From Roseomonas sp. (GTDB lineage: Bacteria; Pseudomonadota; Alphaproteobacteria; Acetobacterales; Acetobacteraceae): a stretch of 64,000 bases of DNA. The stretch spans positions 124,001 through 188,000 of the forward strand of contig JADCGF010000017.1 in assembly GCA_020249145.1 (NCBI GenBank), written 5' to 3'. Under the pieces are notes generated by a model, which was not told the DNA's origin, did no database searches, and saw only the letters and a list, made by a program, of their open reading frames with translations. The first letter of the stretch is position 1, and every line of letters starts with the position of its first letter. Positions 15,674-24,264 of this stretch are shown here, one piece after another. The translations under genes and the position numbers were made by a program.

Positions 15674-18600
15674 TCACGCCGTATAGCGCCCATCTTCCAA
15701 GTGGCGCGCTTGGCCGAGGGCGACCAGGGTTTGCAGCATGGCTTCCAATTGATCCGCGCGGCGGGGCGCGCCTTGGAAGCGGCGGGCGATGTCTCGGGCG
15801 GAGGCGGGCGGGCCGCGCAGCGCGGCGCGCAGTGCCACATATTGCGCGGGGGCTTCCTTGGGCCATTGCCTTGTGGCCTCCGCGCCCGCGCCATCCACGG
15901 CCATTTCCGCTTGCACGGCGCGGCGCGTATCGCGTGGCGCCTGAAATTCCGGGCGGAGCCAGCGGATATGCCCGCGCGCTTCTTCGGCCACCCGTTCCGC
16001 ATTCAGCGCGACCAGGCGCGCGATGATATCGGCTTCCGGCAGATTGGCGGGCCAGCCATAGGCGGCTGCCACAGCTTCATCCAGCCTGTCGTGATATTCG
16101 CGCAGGATGGAAACCTGCCCGGCATCATGAATGTCGCGTTCCGCATCGGACAGCTTGCGATTGGCGCGCAAGGCTTCCAGGCAATTATAGAGCGCGGTGA
16201 GGGTAAGCTGCGGATGCTTTGCCAGCCTTGCCTTGCGATGCGCGTCCAAGACTTCCGCGATTTCCGCAATGGCGGCGCGTTGCGCCGGGGTAGCATCGGG
16301 GAAGGGGAAGGGGTCGAAGCAGACTGATTTAAAGTATCTAACTGCGCCTTTGTATGCGCCTAGGGAACCTGCATTCGCGGTCGTCCAAAAGAGATGTATC
16401 TGAGAAGAAAGGACACCCAGAAAGAAAGCGTCATCTGAGGCAATGCACACCAATGAATTATCGGCCAGTATCTCGCTCGGGAGGAACTGAAAAATTCTAT
16501 GCTTTGGCGTTTCAACTGTGGCTATAAAGCGTGGGAGATTTCTAACTCCATTCCGATGGATAATGACATTTTCTCCAAACAACCACCACTTATCGCGACG
16601 TAAGGCACGAGGGTTTTGATCGCGTTCAGGCTTCACGTGCAGCAAGATATGCTGATAAATCTCAGGGAACTGAGTTCGTATGCTGTCTTCAGAGAGCCCA
16701 AACAAATCCAGAACGCAAAGATCTCTAGTGCGCTGGAGGAAATCACGCCCATTCATGAAAGGACGGATATGCTTTTCTATATCGAGCCTTTTTCCTAATC
16801 CCACGTCGTGTGCAATCCGACGCGAGATAAGAAAACCCGCGCCGTGTAAAACTACTCCACGGCACGCCATTGCTTCATTCGCCTGCAGCGGCTTGGCAGA
16901 TTTCACGTCAACACCAATGGAAAAATCCGCATTGATGCGGCCGGTATCCTCAGCAAAAACTACGCGCGGCACGCCATCACTGCCCGGTGCTTCGGAAATC
17001 ACGCGCGCCAACACACCCTCACCTGCGCCGGCCTCGGCCACTGTCATTGCAATCCGCACCGCCGCCGTGCCGGCGCCGTCCGCCCAGGGGTGATCGGGAA
17101 TGGCATAGGCTAGATGTATGGGCTTTTCGCCCTGTAGTGCCTCTGCCACCACGCGCCGACAAAAAACCTGCCGAATACTGTTTGAGGTAATGAAGCCAAA
17201 GCGCCGCGTTACCGCCGCCGCCTTGCCCTTCACCAGCTTGCCACCCGTCAGCGCCTGCGCGGCCTTCCACCAGAAATGCAAGGCCATATCTGCGGATTTC
17301 GGCACATCGCGATAGGCTTTCCAAAGCGCCTCCGCATAGCCTTCGCCCAATTCGGCGCGTAAATTCTTCGCCCCGATAAAGGGCGGATTGCCGATGATGA
17401 ATTCGGCATCCGGCCAGATGCTCGGCTTAGGGTCCACCGGGCGCAGCACGGGGATTTGGTCAGCCTCATCCGGCACCATCTCTCCAGTGACGGGGTGCGG
17501 CTTGGTTTGCCCGCCCCAGCGCGTGATGGGCCGGCCCTTATCATCGCGTTCCGGTTCTTCGCGCGCATAGGTCAGCAGCGCATCACCTTCGCGGATATTC
17601 TTGAAGTCGCGCAAAATCGGCTCGGCGGGCGGGGCATTGCCGCGCGTGCGGAAATGCCATTGCAAATAGCCAATCCACAGCACCAATTCCGCCACCGGCA
17701 CGGCGCGCGGGTTTTTCTCGATGCCCAGGAATTGATGCGGGTCCACACTCGCCCCCGCCACATCCAGCCTATCGCCTTCGCCGGGTTCAATATCCGCCAG
17801 CAGGTCCAGCACTTCGCCTTCCAGGCGCTTCATCAATTCCAGAGTCACATACAGGAAATTACCGGTGCCGCAGGCAGGGTCCAGCACGCGCGTCGCGCAA
17901 AGCTTGGCGTGAAAGCCGCGCAATTCCGCCGCCGCGGCTTTCTTGTTGTCCTCATCCGCCAGTTTTACGGCGGCTGCCTTCACCCCATCCCATTCCGCGC
18001 GGAGCGGTTCCATGACGGTAGGCAGAACCAGCCTTTCAACAAAGGCGCGCGGCGTGAAATGCGCGCCCAGTTCCGACCTTTCCTGTTTTTCCAAAGCATT
18101 TTCCAGCAAGGAACCAAAAATGGCCGGTTCCACATCCGCCCAATCGCGCCGGGATGCGGCAATCAGCAATTGCAGCATATCCGCATCCACGGGCAGCGGT
18201 TCCGCCGGGCCATGCGGGCCGGGGGCGAATAGCCCGCCATTGAAGCGGCGCACCGTGGCGCGCAAGGCAGGCGAAAACCCGCCCGCATTCATGCTGCGCC
18301 ATAAATCCCCAACCAGGCCCAGGAAGGCGTTCGGGTCCTTGCGGCAATCCTCCAGCAATTCCGTGAAGGATGTGTGCGAAGGCAAAAGCCCGACAGATTG
18401 CGCGAACATTGAAAAAATACAGCGCATGAGGAAAATGGCGACATGCTGCGGCGCGTGGCGCGCTTCCAAAGCCTTTGCCAGAAGTGCCAGAAATGCCGCG
18501 ATGTCGCGCGTAACGCGCACCCTTTCCCGGCTGGGGTCCAGCGCCAAAGGTTCGGTCCAAATGGCGCGCAGCCGGGCGCGCATTTCGGGCCGGCGCAGAT

Positions 18601-19141
18601 CATCCAGATAAAGGCGGAAATTCTCGCGGTCCGGGAATTGCGCGTAGTGTTTCCCGGTGCCGGAGAAATCCGCATAGATATCGAAGCAAAAGCCGATATC
18701 GCAAACAATGACAAAGGGTGGCCAGCCTTCTTCGGCTGGCAAATCCCGCGCATAGCCTTCCGCCTGGCCCTTGGCCTTCAGCATGGCTTGCGCCCAGCCG
18801 GGGCTGCGGCGAATGCCGGCGCGGCGGTCTGCCTCGCCCAGGGCGAATAGCGGGGTTTGCTTGGGGGTGGCGCCGGATTGCTTGGCTTCCAGAACGAAGC
18901 AGCCGCGCTTGTAAAGATCTATCCGGCGATTGCTGATGCTGCCATCAGCTTCCCGATGCGCGACACCGCGTTCATAGCGGTAATCACCGCCCGCACCCGT
19001 GGCGGGGTCTGGCTTCGGCACGTCAATGATGCGGCAAAGCTCATCCAGGAAGCGGGCGTAATTGGCGCGTTCCGCCTGCGCGGTGCCGGACCAACGGGCG
19101 ATGAAGGCTTCAATTTCCGGCAGGGGTGGCGGGCTTGGCAT
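15674..19141 (-). CDS. MmeI-like (type IIL) single-chain restriction-modification enzyme
   Basis: A probable fused endonuclease and N6-adenine methyltransferase of 1155 residues. The N-terminal nuclease motif is Asp75-x9-Glu85-Ala-Lys87 (IDLYKRGCFVLEAK), the same D-x9-ExK spacing as in MmeI. A helical spacer follows. The methyltransferase has motif I DPACGTGNFL (421-430) and motif IV GNPPF (584-588, gamma-class adenine type). The target-recognition segment lies at roughly 730-945, then a helical C-terminal domain. The TRD-coding part (about 16310-16960) is markedly AT-richer than the rest. The frame opens at 19369, but MPSPPPLPEIE at 19141 fits family starts; no clear ribosome-binding site precedes it. 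higBA follows on the same strand. Confidence 0.88.
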   Translation of the reverse strand: MPSPPPLPEIEAFIARWSGTAQAERANYARFLDELCRIIDVPKPDPATGAGGDYRYERGVAHREADGSISNRRIDLYKRGCFVLEAKQSGATPKQTPLFALGEADRRAGIRRSPGWAQAMLKAKGQAEGYARDLPAEEGWPPFVIVCDIGFCFDIYADFSGTGKHYAQFPDRENFRLYLDDLRRPEMRARLRAIWTEPLALDPSRERVRVTRDIAAFLALLAKALEARHAPQHVAIFLMRCIFSMFAQSVGLLPSHTSFTELLEDCRKDPNAFLGLVGDLWRSMNAGGFSPALRATVRRFNGGLFAPGPHGPAEPLPVDADMLQLLIAASRRDWADVEPAIFGSLLENALEKQERSELGAHFTPRAFVERLVLPTVMEPLRAEWDGVKAAAVKLADEDNKKAAAAELRGFHAKLCATRVLDPACGTGNFLYVTLELMKRLEGEVLDLLADIEPGEGDRLDVAGASVDPHQFLGIEKNPRAVPVAELVLWIGYLQWHFRTRGNAPPAEPILRDFKNIREGDALLTYAREEPERDDKGRPITRWGGQTKPHPVTGEMVPDEADQIPVLRPVDPKPSIWPDAEFIIGNPPFIGAKNLRAELGEGYAEALWKAYRDVPKSADMALHFWWKAAQALTGGKLVKGKAAAVTRRFGFITSNSIRQVFCRRVVAEALQGEKPIHLAYAIPDHPWADGAGTAAVRIAMTVAEAGAGEGVLARVISEAPGSDGVPRVVFAEDTGRINADFSIGVDVKSAKPLQANEAMACRGVVLHGAGFLISRRIAHDVGLGKRLDIEKHIRPFMNGRDFLQRTRDLCVLDLFGLSEDSIRTQFPEIYQHILLHVKPERDQNPRALRRDKWWLFGENVIIHRNGVRNLPRFIATVETPKHRIFQFLPSEILADNSLVCIASDDAFFLGVLSSQIHLFWTTANAGSLGAYKGAVRYFKSVCFDPFPFPDATPAQRAAIAEIAEVLDAHRKARLAKHPQLTLTALYNCLEALRANRKLSDAERDIHDAGQVSILREYHDRLDEAVAAAYGWPANLPEADIIARLVALNAERVAEEARGHIRWLRPEFQAPRDTRRAVQAEMAVDGAGAEATRQWPKEAPAQYVALRAALRGPPASARDIARRFQGAPRRADQLEAMLQTLVALGQARHLEDGRYTA

Positions 19142-19249
19142 GTATGGGGGGAGTGTAATGAAGCGCGCCCGCTTGGCAAAGCGTGATTGCCGGGGCTGGT
19201 GCAGGCTGCGCCTGGGGCGCATCATGCGCGGCCTCAGGGATCCCAAACC

Positions 19250-20038
19250 ATGTCCGCCACCGCCCTTCCCGAACTCCGCGAAGCCGAAGGCCCGCCCGCG
19301 ATTGCCAAGATTTATGTTGGCTTGAATGAAGGCATCGGCATCGGTCAGGTGAATTTGATCTGGCGGCACGCGGCGGCCTTGCCTGGTGTGCTTGATTGGC
19401 TTTGGGCGCAGGCGGCGCCGGCGCTGGCGTCGGGTGCGGCAGCGGCGGCGCGGGATGGCATTGCGGCGGCCATCACGCTGCCAATGCCGGCAACATCAGC
19501 GAAGCCGCAGGATCACGCAGCGATTGCGGCTTTGGTGGAAATCTACAACCGCGGCAATTTGACAAATCTGGCGTTGCTCTCGGCCATTCTGCTGCGCCAG
19601 CAAGGCATGGCGCCGGGCGCCGAGCCTGCCCCCGCGCCGCGCGGTGCGATGCTGCCGGCGCCGCCGCCGCTACCTCGGCTTGCTTCCTTGCCGCCCGCGC
19701 AACAGGCGCAGATTCGTACACTCACGGCAGCGCATGGGCTATCGGATGCGGCGGTGGTGCCAAGCCTTTATGTGCATCTGGCGCTGTGGCCGGAATTTTT
19801 GGCGCAACTGCCGGCATTGGTGGCGCCCTTGCAGGCGGACCAGGGCTTGGTGCGCGCGCGTGGCGCCGCCGTTGAAGCCGCGCGCCTTGCCGCGCCGGGA
19901 TTGATCGCCGCCCTTGGCACACCGCCCGCGCCACCTGCTGCCTTGCCCGAATTCCTGACGCGGCTTGAGGTTTTTGTACGGGAAGTGATCCCCGGCATGG
20001 TGCCGGTGGGGCTATTCCTGCGCCGGGCCTTGGGGTGA
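19250..20038 (+). CDS. DehI-like halocarboxylic acid dehalogenase family protein
   Basis: A 262-residue helical protein resembling the group I 2-haloacid dehalogenase DehI: AEGPPAIAKIYVGLNE, then VNLIWRHAAALPGVLDWLW, a YNRGNLTN motif matching the NYGN of DehI, and a second pseudo-repeat with SLYVHLALWPEFLAQL. In DehI, the Asn of the NxGN motif and Asp189 are thought to be catalytic. By-eye alignment keeps the Asn but puts Leu at the Asp189 position, so dehalogenase activity is doubtful. The ATG at 19250 was chosen because similarity begins there. The last 27 bases overlap the convergent ABC exporter gene. Confidence 0.65.
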   Translation: MSATALPELREAEGPPAIAKIYVGLNEGIGIGQVNLIWRHAAALPGVLDWLWAQAAPALASGAAAAARDGIAAAITLPMPATSAKPQDHAAIAALVEIYNRGNLTNLALLSAILLRQQGMAPGAEPAPAPRGAMLPAPPPLPRLASLPPAQQAQIRTLTAAHGLSDAAVVPSLYVHLALWPEFLAQLPALVAPLQADQGLVRARGAAVEAARLAAPGLIAALGTPPAPPAALPEFLTRLEVFVREVIPGMVPVGLFLRRALG

Positions 20039-21808
20039 CGGCACCAAACCGCGCCCCTCCCCATCCGTAAACTGCAACGCCGCCAACCGCGCATAAAGCC
20101 CGCCTTCGGCCAGCAGCGCCTCATGCGTGCCGGTCGCGATGATGCGGCCTGCATCCATCACCACAATCCGGTCCGCGCGCCTGACTGTCGCCAGCCGATG
20201 CGCCACCGTAATGCTTGTGCGCCCTTCACATAGCCGTGCCAGCGCCTTTTGCACCGCGAATTCGCTTTCCGCATCCAAAGCGCTGGTCGCCTCATCCAGC
20301 AGCAGCACCGTGGGGTCGCGCAGAATGGCGCGCGCAATCGCAATGCGTTGGCGCTGCCCGCCGGAAAGGGTCACGCCGCGCGTGCCGAGTTCTGTCGCAT
20401 AGCCATCCGGCAGGGCGGCGATGAAGTCGGCTGCGGCTGCGGCCTCAGCCGCCGCTGCCACTTCCGCATCGGTGGCTTCGGGGCGGCCAAGCCGGATGTT
20501 TTCGGCAATGCTGGCGCTGAAAATCACGGGTTCCTGCGGCACCAGCCCCAGGCGGCTGCGCAGCGCGCGCGGGTCAAGCCGCGTGATCTCGGCTCCATCC
20601 AGCAGGATGCGCCCCGCGCTTGGGTCGTAAAAGCGCAGCAGCAAGGACAGCACGGATGTCTTGCCGGCGCCTGAGGGGCCGACCAGCGCAATCGCCTCCC
20701 CCGGTTCAACCACCAGGCTGAAATCACTGAGTGCCGGAGTATCCGGCCGCGTCGGATAGCGCAGCGTGACCGCTTCAAACACCACGCGGCCTTGCGCAGG
20801 CGGCAGCGGCAATGGCACGGCGGGCGCCGCGATGGCGGGCGCAATGGCCAGCACTTCGCCAAGCCTATCCGCTGCCGCCGCCGCGCGCTGAATCTCGCCC
20901 CATAATTCACTGACCGTGGCGCCGGAAGATGCCATCAGCACGGCGTAGAACACAAAGGCGGTCAGCTCGCCGCCCGAAATCCGCCCTTCAATCACATCGC
21001 GCCCACCCACCCAAAGGCTGAAGGTAACGGCGCCAAAGCCGAGCAGGATCACCGCCAGGATAAGCAAGCTGCGGGAGAAAACACGCCGCAGTGCCGCACT
21101 CACCGCTTCTTCAGATCCAGCGGCAAAACGCGCGCGGGCGCGGCCTTCCTGCGTGAAGGATTGAATGGCGCGAATGCCGCCCAGGGTTTCTTCTGCCTGC
21201 GCTGCCAGCGCCCCGATCCTTTCCTGCGCCGCCTTGGAAAGTCGCCTTTCGCGCCGGCCAAAAAATATCAGCGGCAGCACCACCAAGGGCAGGATCAGCG
21301 CAATCAGCCCCGCAAGCTTCGCACTGGTCAACACCAGCATGGCAAAGGCACCAATACCCGTGATGGCCTGGCGCACCCCCATGGAAATGGCAGAACCAAT
21401 CAGGGATTGCAGCAGCCCGACATCCGCCGTCAGGCGAGACATGACATCGCCGATGCGTGCGGTTTCGAAATAGGCAGGCGAAAGCCCGGTGACGTGATCG
21501 AAAAAGCGCTGGCGCAAATCCGCCGCCACCCGTTCGCCCAACCAGGACACCAGATAAAAGCGCGTGGTGGTGCTGATCGCCAGGGCGGTCACCAAAATGC
21601 CCATGACCAGCGCGGCGCGATCAAGCGCGCCCGGCCCGCCGGCGAAGCCATCATCAATCAGATGCTTGAGGCCCTGCCCAAGCGCGAGTGTCAGTCCCGC
21701 CGCCAGCAATAGCGCCGCTATCGCGGCAATGACACGCGGCCAATAAGGTTTCAGCAGCGGCAGCAGCAGCCCAAGGGCGGCCAAGCTCGTGCGCGGGGCG
21801 GGCGTCAC
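20012..21808 (-). CDS. ABC exporter, fused permease-ATPase (MsbA/LmrA-like)
   Basis: A 598-residue half-transporter: an N-terminal six-helix membrane domain (about residues 20-310) and a C-terminal ATPase. The ATPase has Walker A GPSGAGKTS, the Q-loop VPQEPVIFSASIAENIRLG, signature [10 protein letters not shown], Walker B VLLLDEATSALD and switch VAHRLA. It probably homodimerises in the inner membrane; the substrate could be lipid or drug. The start is a GTG at 21808, 13 bases after the SDR stop, and no clear ribosome-binding site is visible, so a later start is possible. It shares its 3' end with the convergent DehI-like gene. Confidence 0.9.
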   Translation of the reverse strand: MTPAPRTSLAALGLLLPLLKPYWPRVIAAIAALLLAAGLTLALGQGLKHLIDDGFAGGPGALDRAALVMGILVTALAISTTTRFYLVSWLGERVAADLRQRFFDHVTGLSPAYFETARIGDVMSRLTADVGLLQSLIGSAISMGVRQAITGIGAFAMLVLTSAKLAGLIALILPLVVLPLIFFGRRERRLSKAAQERIGALAAQAEETLGGIRAIQSFTQEGRARARFAAGSEEAVSAALRRVFSRSLLILAVILLGFGAVTFSLWVGGRDVIEGRISGGELTAFVFYAVLMASSGATVSELWGEIQRAAAAADRLGEVLAIAPAIAAPAVPLPLPPAQGRVVFEAVTLRYPTRPDTPALSDFSLVVEPGEAIALVGPSGAGKTSVLSLLLRFYDPSAGRILLDGAEITRLDPRALRSRLGLVPQEPVIFSASIAENIRLGRPEATDAEVAAAAEAAAAADFIAALPDGYATELGTRGVTLSGGQRQRIAIARAILRDPTVLLLDEATSALDAESEFAVQKALARLCEGRTSITVAHRLATVRRADRIVVMDAGRIIATGTHEALLAEGGLYARLAALQFTDGEGRGLVPSPQGPAQE

Positions 21809-21821
21809 GCGTCAAGGCGTC

Positions 21822-22589
21822 CTATACGTGCTGCCCGCCATTGATGTGAATCTCCGCGCCATTCACATAGGAAGACGCCTCGGTACACAGGAAATAAATG
21901 GCCTGCGCCACTTCCTCTGGCCGGCCCAGCCGACGCATCGGGATTTGTTCCTGCACGATTTTGTCCGTGCCGGGGGATAGGATGGAGGTATCAATCTCCC
22001 CAGGTGAGATCGCATTCACCCGCACGCCGCGCGGGGCGAAATCCGCTGCCATTTCGCGCGTGAGTGCCGCCAGCGCCGCCTTGGAAGTGGAATAGGCCGC
22101 GCCCGCAAAAGGATGCACGCGCCCGCCGGCGATGGACGTCACATTCACCACGGAACCATTGGCGCGCGCCAATTCATCCACCAGGCCGCGCGCCAGCAGA
22201 ATGGGGGCGAAGAAATTCACCTGAAAAACACGGAGCCACCCCTCCGTCGGCATGGTCAGCGTGCCAAGCCGCGCCCCGCCCTCGCCCTTTGGTGAAATCG
22301 CGGCGTTATTCACCAGCGCATGCAGCATGCCGCCATCCGGGGCCAGGCGCGCGCGGATTTCCGGGATCATCGCCTCAGTCAGCGCGGGGTCGCCCAGATC
22401 AAGCTGAATGTGATCCTCGGGCCCCATTTCCCAGGGGCATTGTTCCGGGAAGGGCTGCCGCGACACGGTAATCACGCGCCAACCCGCGGCAGAAAAGCGC
22501 TTCACTGTGGCATGGCCAATCCCGCGGGACGCGCCTGTCAGCAACAGCACGCGGCGCGGTCCATTCGGCTTGCTTCGTTTTTCCATCAT
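21822..22589 (-). CDS. short-chain dehydrogenase/reductase (SDR)
   Basis: A classical NAD(P)-dependent SDR of about 255 residues. The cofactor motif is LLTGASRGIGHATVKRF, followed by LVNNAAIS, the catalytic Ser of VVNVTSIAGG and the YSTSK tetrad pair. The C-terminal NGAEIHINGGQHV is typical of 3-oxoacyl-ACP-reductase-like members. The substrate is unknown. The frame extends to 22640 (MPAYKAASW), but the ATG pair at 22589 and 22586 (MMEKRSK) with GGAG upstream is preferred. It lies in a two-gene minus-strand unit with the ABC exporter and is separated from the gene before it by a strong terminator. Confidence 0.85.
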   Translation of the reverse strand: MMEKRSKPNGPRRVLLLTGASRGIGHATVKRFSAAGWRVITVSRQPFPEQCPWEMGPEDHIQLDLGDPALTEAMIPEIRARLAPDGGMLHALVNNAAISPKGEGGARLGTLTMPTEGWLRVFQVNFFAPILLARGLVDELARANGSVVNVTSIAGGRVHPFAGAAYSTSKAALAALTREMAADFAPRGVRVNAISPGEIDTSILSPGTDKIVQEQIPMRRLGRPEEVAQAIYFLCTEASSYVNGAEIHINGGQHV

Positions 22590-22660
22590 GGCACTGAAAC
22601 TCCGGCCAATGGCCCAGGAAGCAGCCTTATACGCGGGCATGTGCCTTTGGGAAACCAGCC

Positions 22661-22701
22661 CAAAATGAAAACGGCCCAGCTACCGCTTGGTAGCCGGGCC
22701 G
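22661..22701 (-). terminator. intrinsic terminator (minus strand)
   Basis: A 13-base stem with one mismatch (22672-22684 with 22689-22701) around a 4-base loop is followed on the minus strand by TTTTCATTTT (22671-22662). It ends the transcript of the hypothetical gene at 22723-23052. Confidence 0.88.
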
Positions 22702-22722
22702 CCATGGGGGAGGCGTGAAAAC

Positions 22723-23052
22723 TCAGGCCGCGTGCCGATCGGGCGTGGCGACGGCGCGGCGGGCAGCCGCAGCCCAGGCCGGGGCAGCGCGCAACAGGCG
22801 GTCCAATGCCGCTTCGGGCAGGGTTTCGGCATATTCCAGCGCCGTCACGGCCTCAGAATCCCAATGGCGCAGGATTTCAGCAACAGCGCGGGTGGCGTCT
22901 GAAGCGGGAAGGTGCAAGCCCGCGGCGCGGCGGGCTGCCGTCAGCACACGCGCGGCCGCTTCAAGGCGGGCGCGTTCCATTGGGCAGGAATCGGCCAGTT
23001 CCGAAAGAACACGCTCAAGCCCTTGGGCGGTAGCATTATAGGAAATGGTCAT
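22723..23052 (-). CDS. hypothetical helical protein
   Basis: Not recognised. A 109-residue alanine- and arginine-rich protein, almost entirely predicted helix (for example ERARLEAAARVLTAARRAAGLHL), with no membrane segment and no cysteine motif; a single Cys is at about residue 23. The frame opens at 23109, but the ATG at 23052 (MTISYNATAQGLERV) has a very good AAAGGGG site six bases upstream. It is a single-gene transcript: a strong intrinsic terminator lies just after its stop. Confidence 0.6.
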   Translation of the reverse strand: MTISYNATAQGLERVLSELADSCPMERARLEAAARVLTAARRAAGLHLPASDATRAVAEILRHWDSEAVTALEYAETLPEAALDRLLRAAPAWAAAARRAVATPDRHAA

Positions 23053-23172
23053 GTGTATCCCCTTTGAGAATCGCTTTGCGCAGCCCTCCCCGGTGCGCGT
23101 CGGAAACACATGGTAAGCAAAGATGGCGATATCAAGGCTTGCGCTAGGTCAAATGGTCAAAATTTGACACAC

Positions 23173-24156
23173 TCATTCCGGCTCGATCCCCGCTGCCTTG
23201 ATCTGACGCGCCCAGGTTTCGATCTGGCTGCGGATGAAGGCGCCGAATTCCTCAGGCGTTGAGGTCACACGTTCAATCCCAAAACTCGCCAGCCGATCAG
23301 CGGTTTCCTGCCTTTCCCACACCTTGCGTAGTGCCGCATTCCAGGCGGTGGTGACATCAGCCGGCATGCGCGCGGGGCCCACGGCGCCCATCCAGGATAG
23401 CAACTCAAAGCCAGGCAGCCCCGCTTCGGCGAGTGTCGGTTCATTCGGCAACAGCGGCGTGCGCGTGGCGGAAGTAATGCCGAGCGAGCGCAGCTTGCCT
23501 TCCTGCAAGAAGCCGCGCGATGCCGCGACATCCACAATAATCCCGGTGACGCGCCCGGAAATCACATCCGTCATGGCTGGCGGGGTGGAGCGATAGGGCA
23601 CGTGTTCCATCTGGATATTGCCGAGCGAGGTCAGCATCGCACCGCCAACAACGCCCGTTGTATTGCCCGAAGCATAGGTCAGCTTGCCAGGCTGGGACCG
23701 CGCAAGTGCGAGAAATTCCTGCAGGTTGCGCGCCTGCACCTGGTCATTCACCGCAAGCACGAAGATGTAGGTGCCCATGCGCCCGATTGGCGTGAAATCA
23801 TTGATGGCGTCATAGGTTGGGCGCTTCATCAGTGCCGGTGTCGCGCCATGCGGGCTATTGGTGGTGATCATCACCGTATGGCCATCGGGTGCGGCGCGGG
23901 CAGTGGCCACCGCGGCAATGGCGCCATTAGCGCCAGGGCGGTTATCCACCACCACCTGCGATCCCCATTCCTGTTCCAACAGGCTCGCCAACAGGCGGGA
24001 GACGGAATCGGTCCCAGACCCGGCAGCAAAGGGTACAATCAGCGTCACGGGGCGCGATGGCTTCCAGGCGGCTTGCGCGCGGGCCGCGAAAGGCAGGGCG
24101 GCGGCAGCAGCAATCAGGGCGCGGCGGGAAAGGGCGCATGGGGCGGCGTTCGGCAT
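23173..24156 (-). CDS. Bug/TctC family tripartite tricarboxylate transporter substrate-binding protein
   Basis: A periplasmic binding protein of 327 residues. The signal peptide has a twin-arginine-like start (SRRALIAAAAALPFAARAQA). The mature part begins WKPSRPVTLIVPFAAGSGTDSVSRLLA, the Bug-family signature, followed by VVDNRPGANGAIAA and the VPYRSTPPAMTDVISGRV hinge. Ligands of the family are carboxylates and amino acids. No TctA or TctB membrane partners are next to it; orphan Bug proteins are very common in Roseomonas-like and Burkholderiales genomes. It is divergent from the glycosyltransferase, 108 bases away. Confidence 0.92.
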   Translation of the reverse strand: MPNAAPCALSRRALIAAAAALPFAARAQAAWKPSRPVTLIVPFAAGSGTDSVSRLLASLLEQEWGSQVVVDNRPGANGAIAAVATARAAPDGHTVMITTNSPHGATPALMKRPTYDAINDFTPIGRMGTYIFVLAVNDQVQARNLQEFLALARSQPGKLTYASGNTTGVVGGAMLTSLGNIQMEHVPYRSTPPAMTDVISGRVTGIIVDVAASRGFLQEGKLRSLGITSATRTPLLPNEPTLAEAGLPGFELLSWMGAVGPARMPADVTTAWNAALRKVWERQETADRLASFGIERVTSTPEEFGAFIRSQIETWARQIKAAGIEPE

Positions 24157-24264
24157 GGTGTGGTTCCTTTGTTGCGCGCGTCATAGGCGGCAGGGCGGGG
24201 CGCTGTCTACCGGATAAAGGTTATGGCGTTGACGGCTCCGGAAGGCGGGCGATAGCCTCAAACC

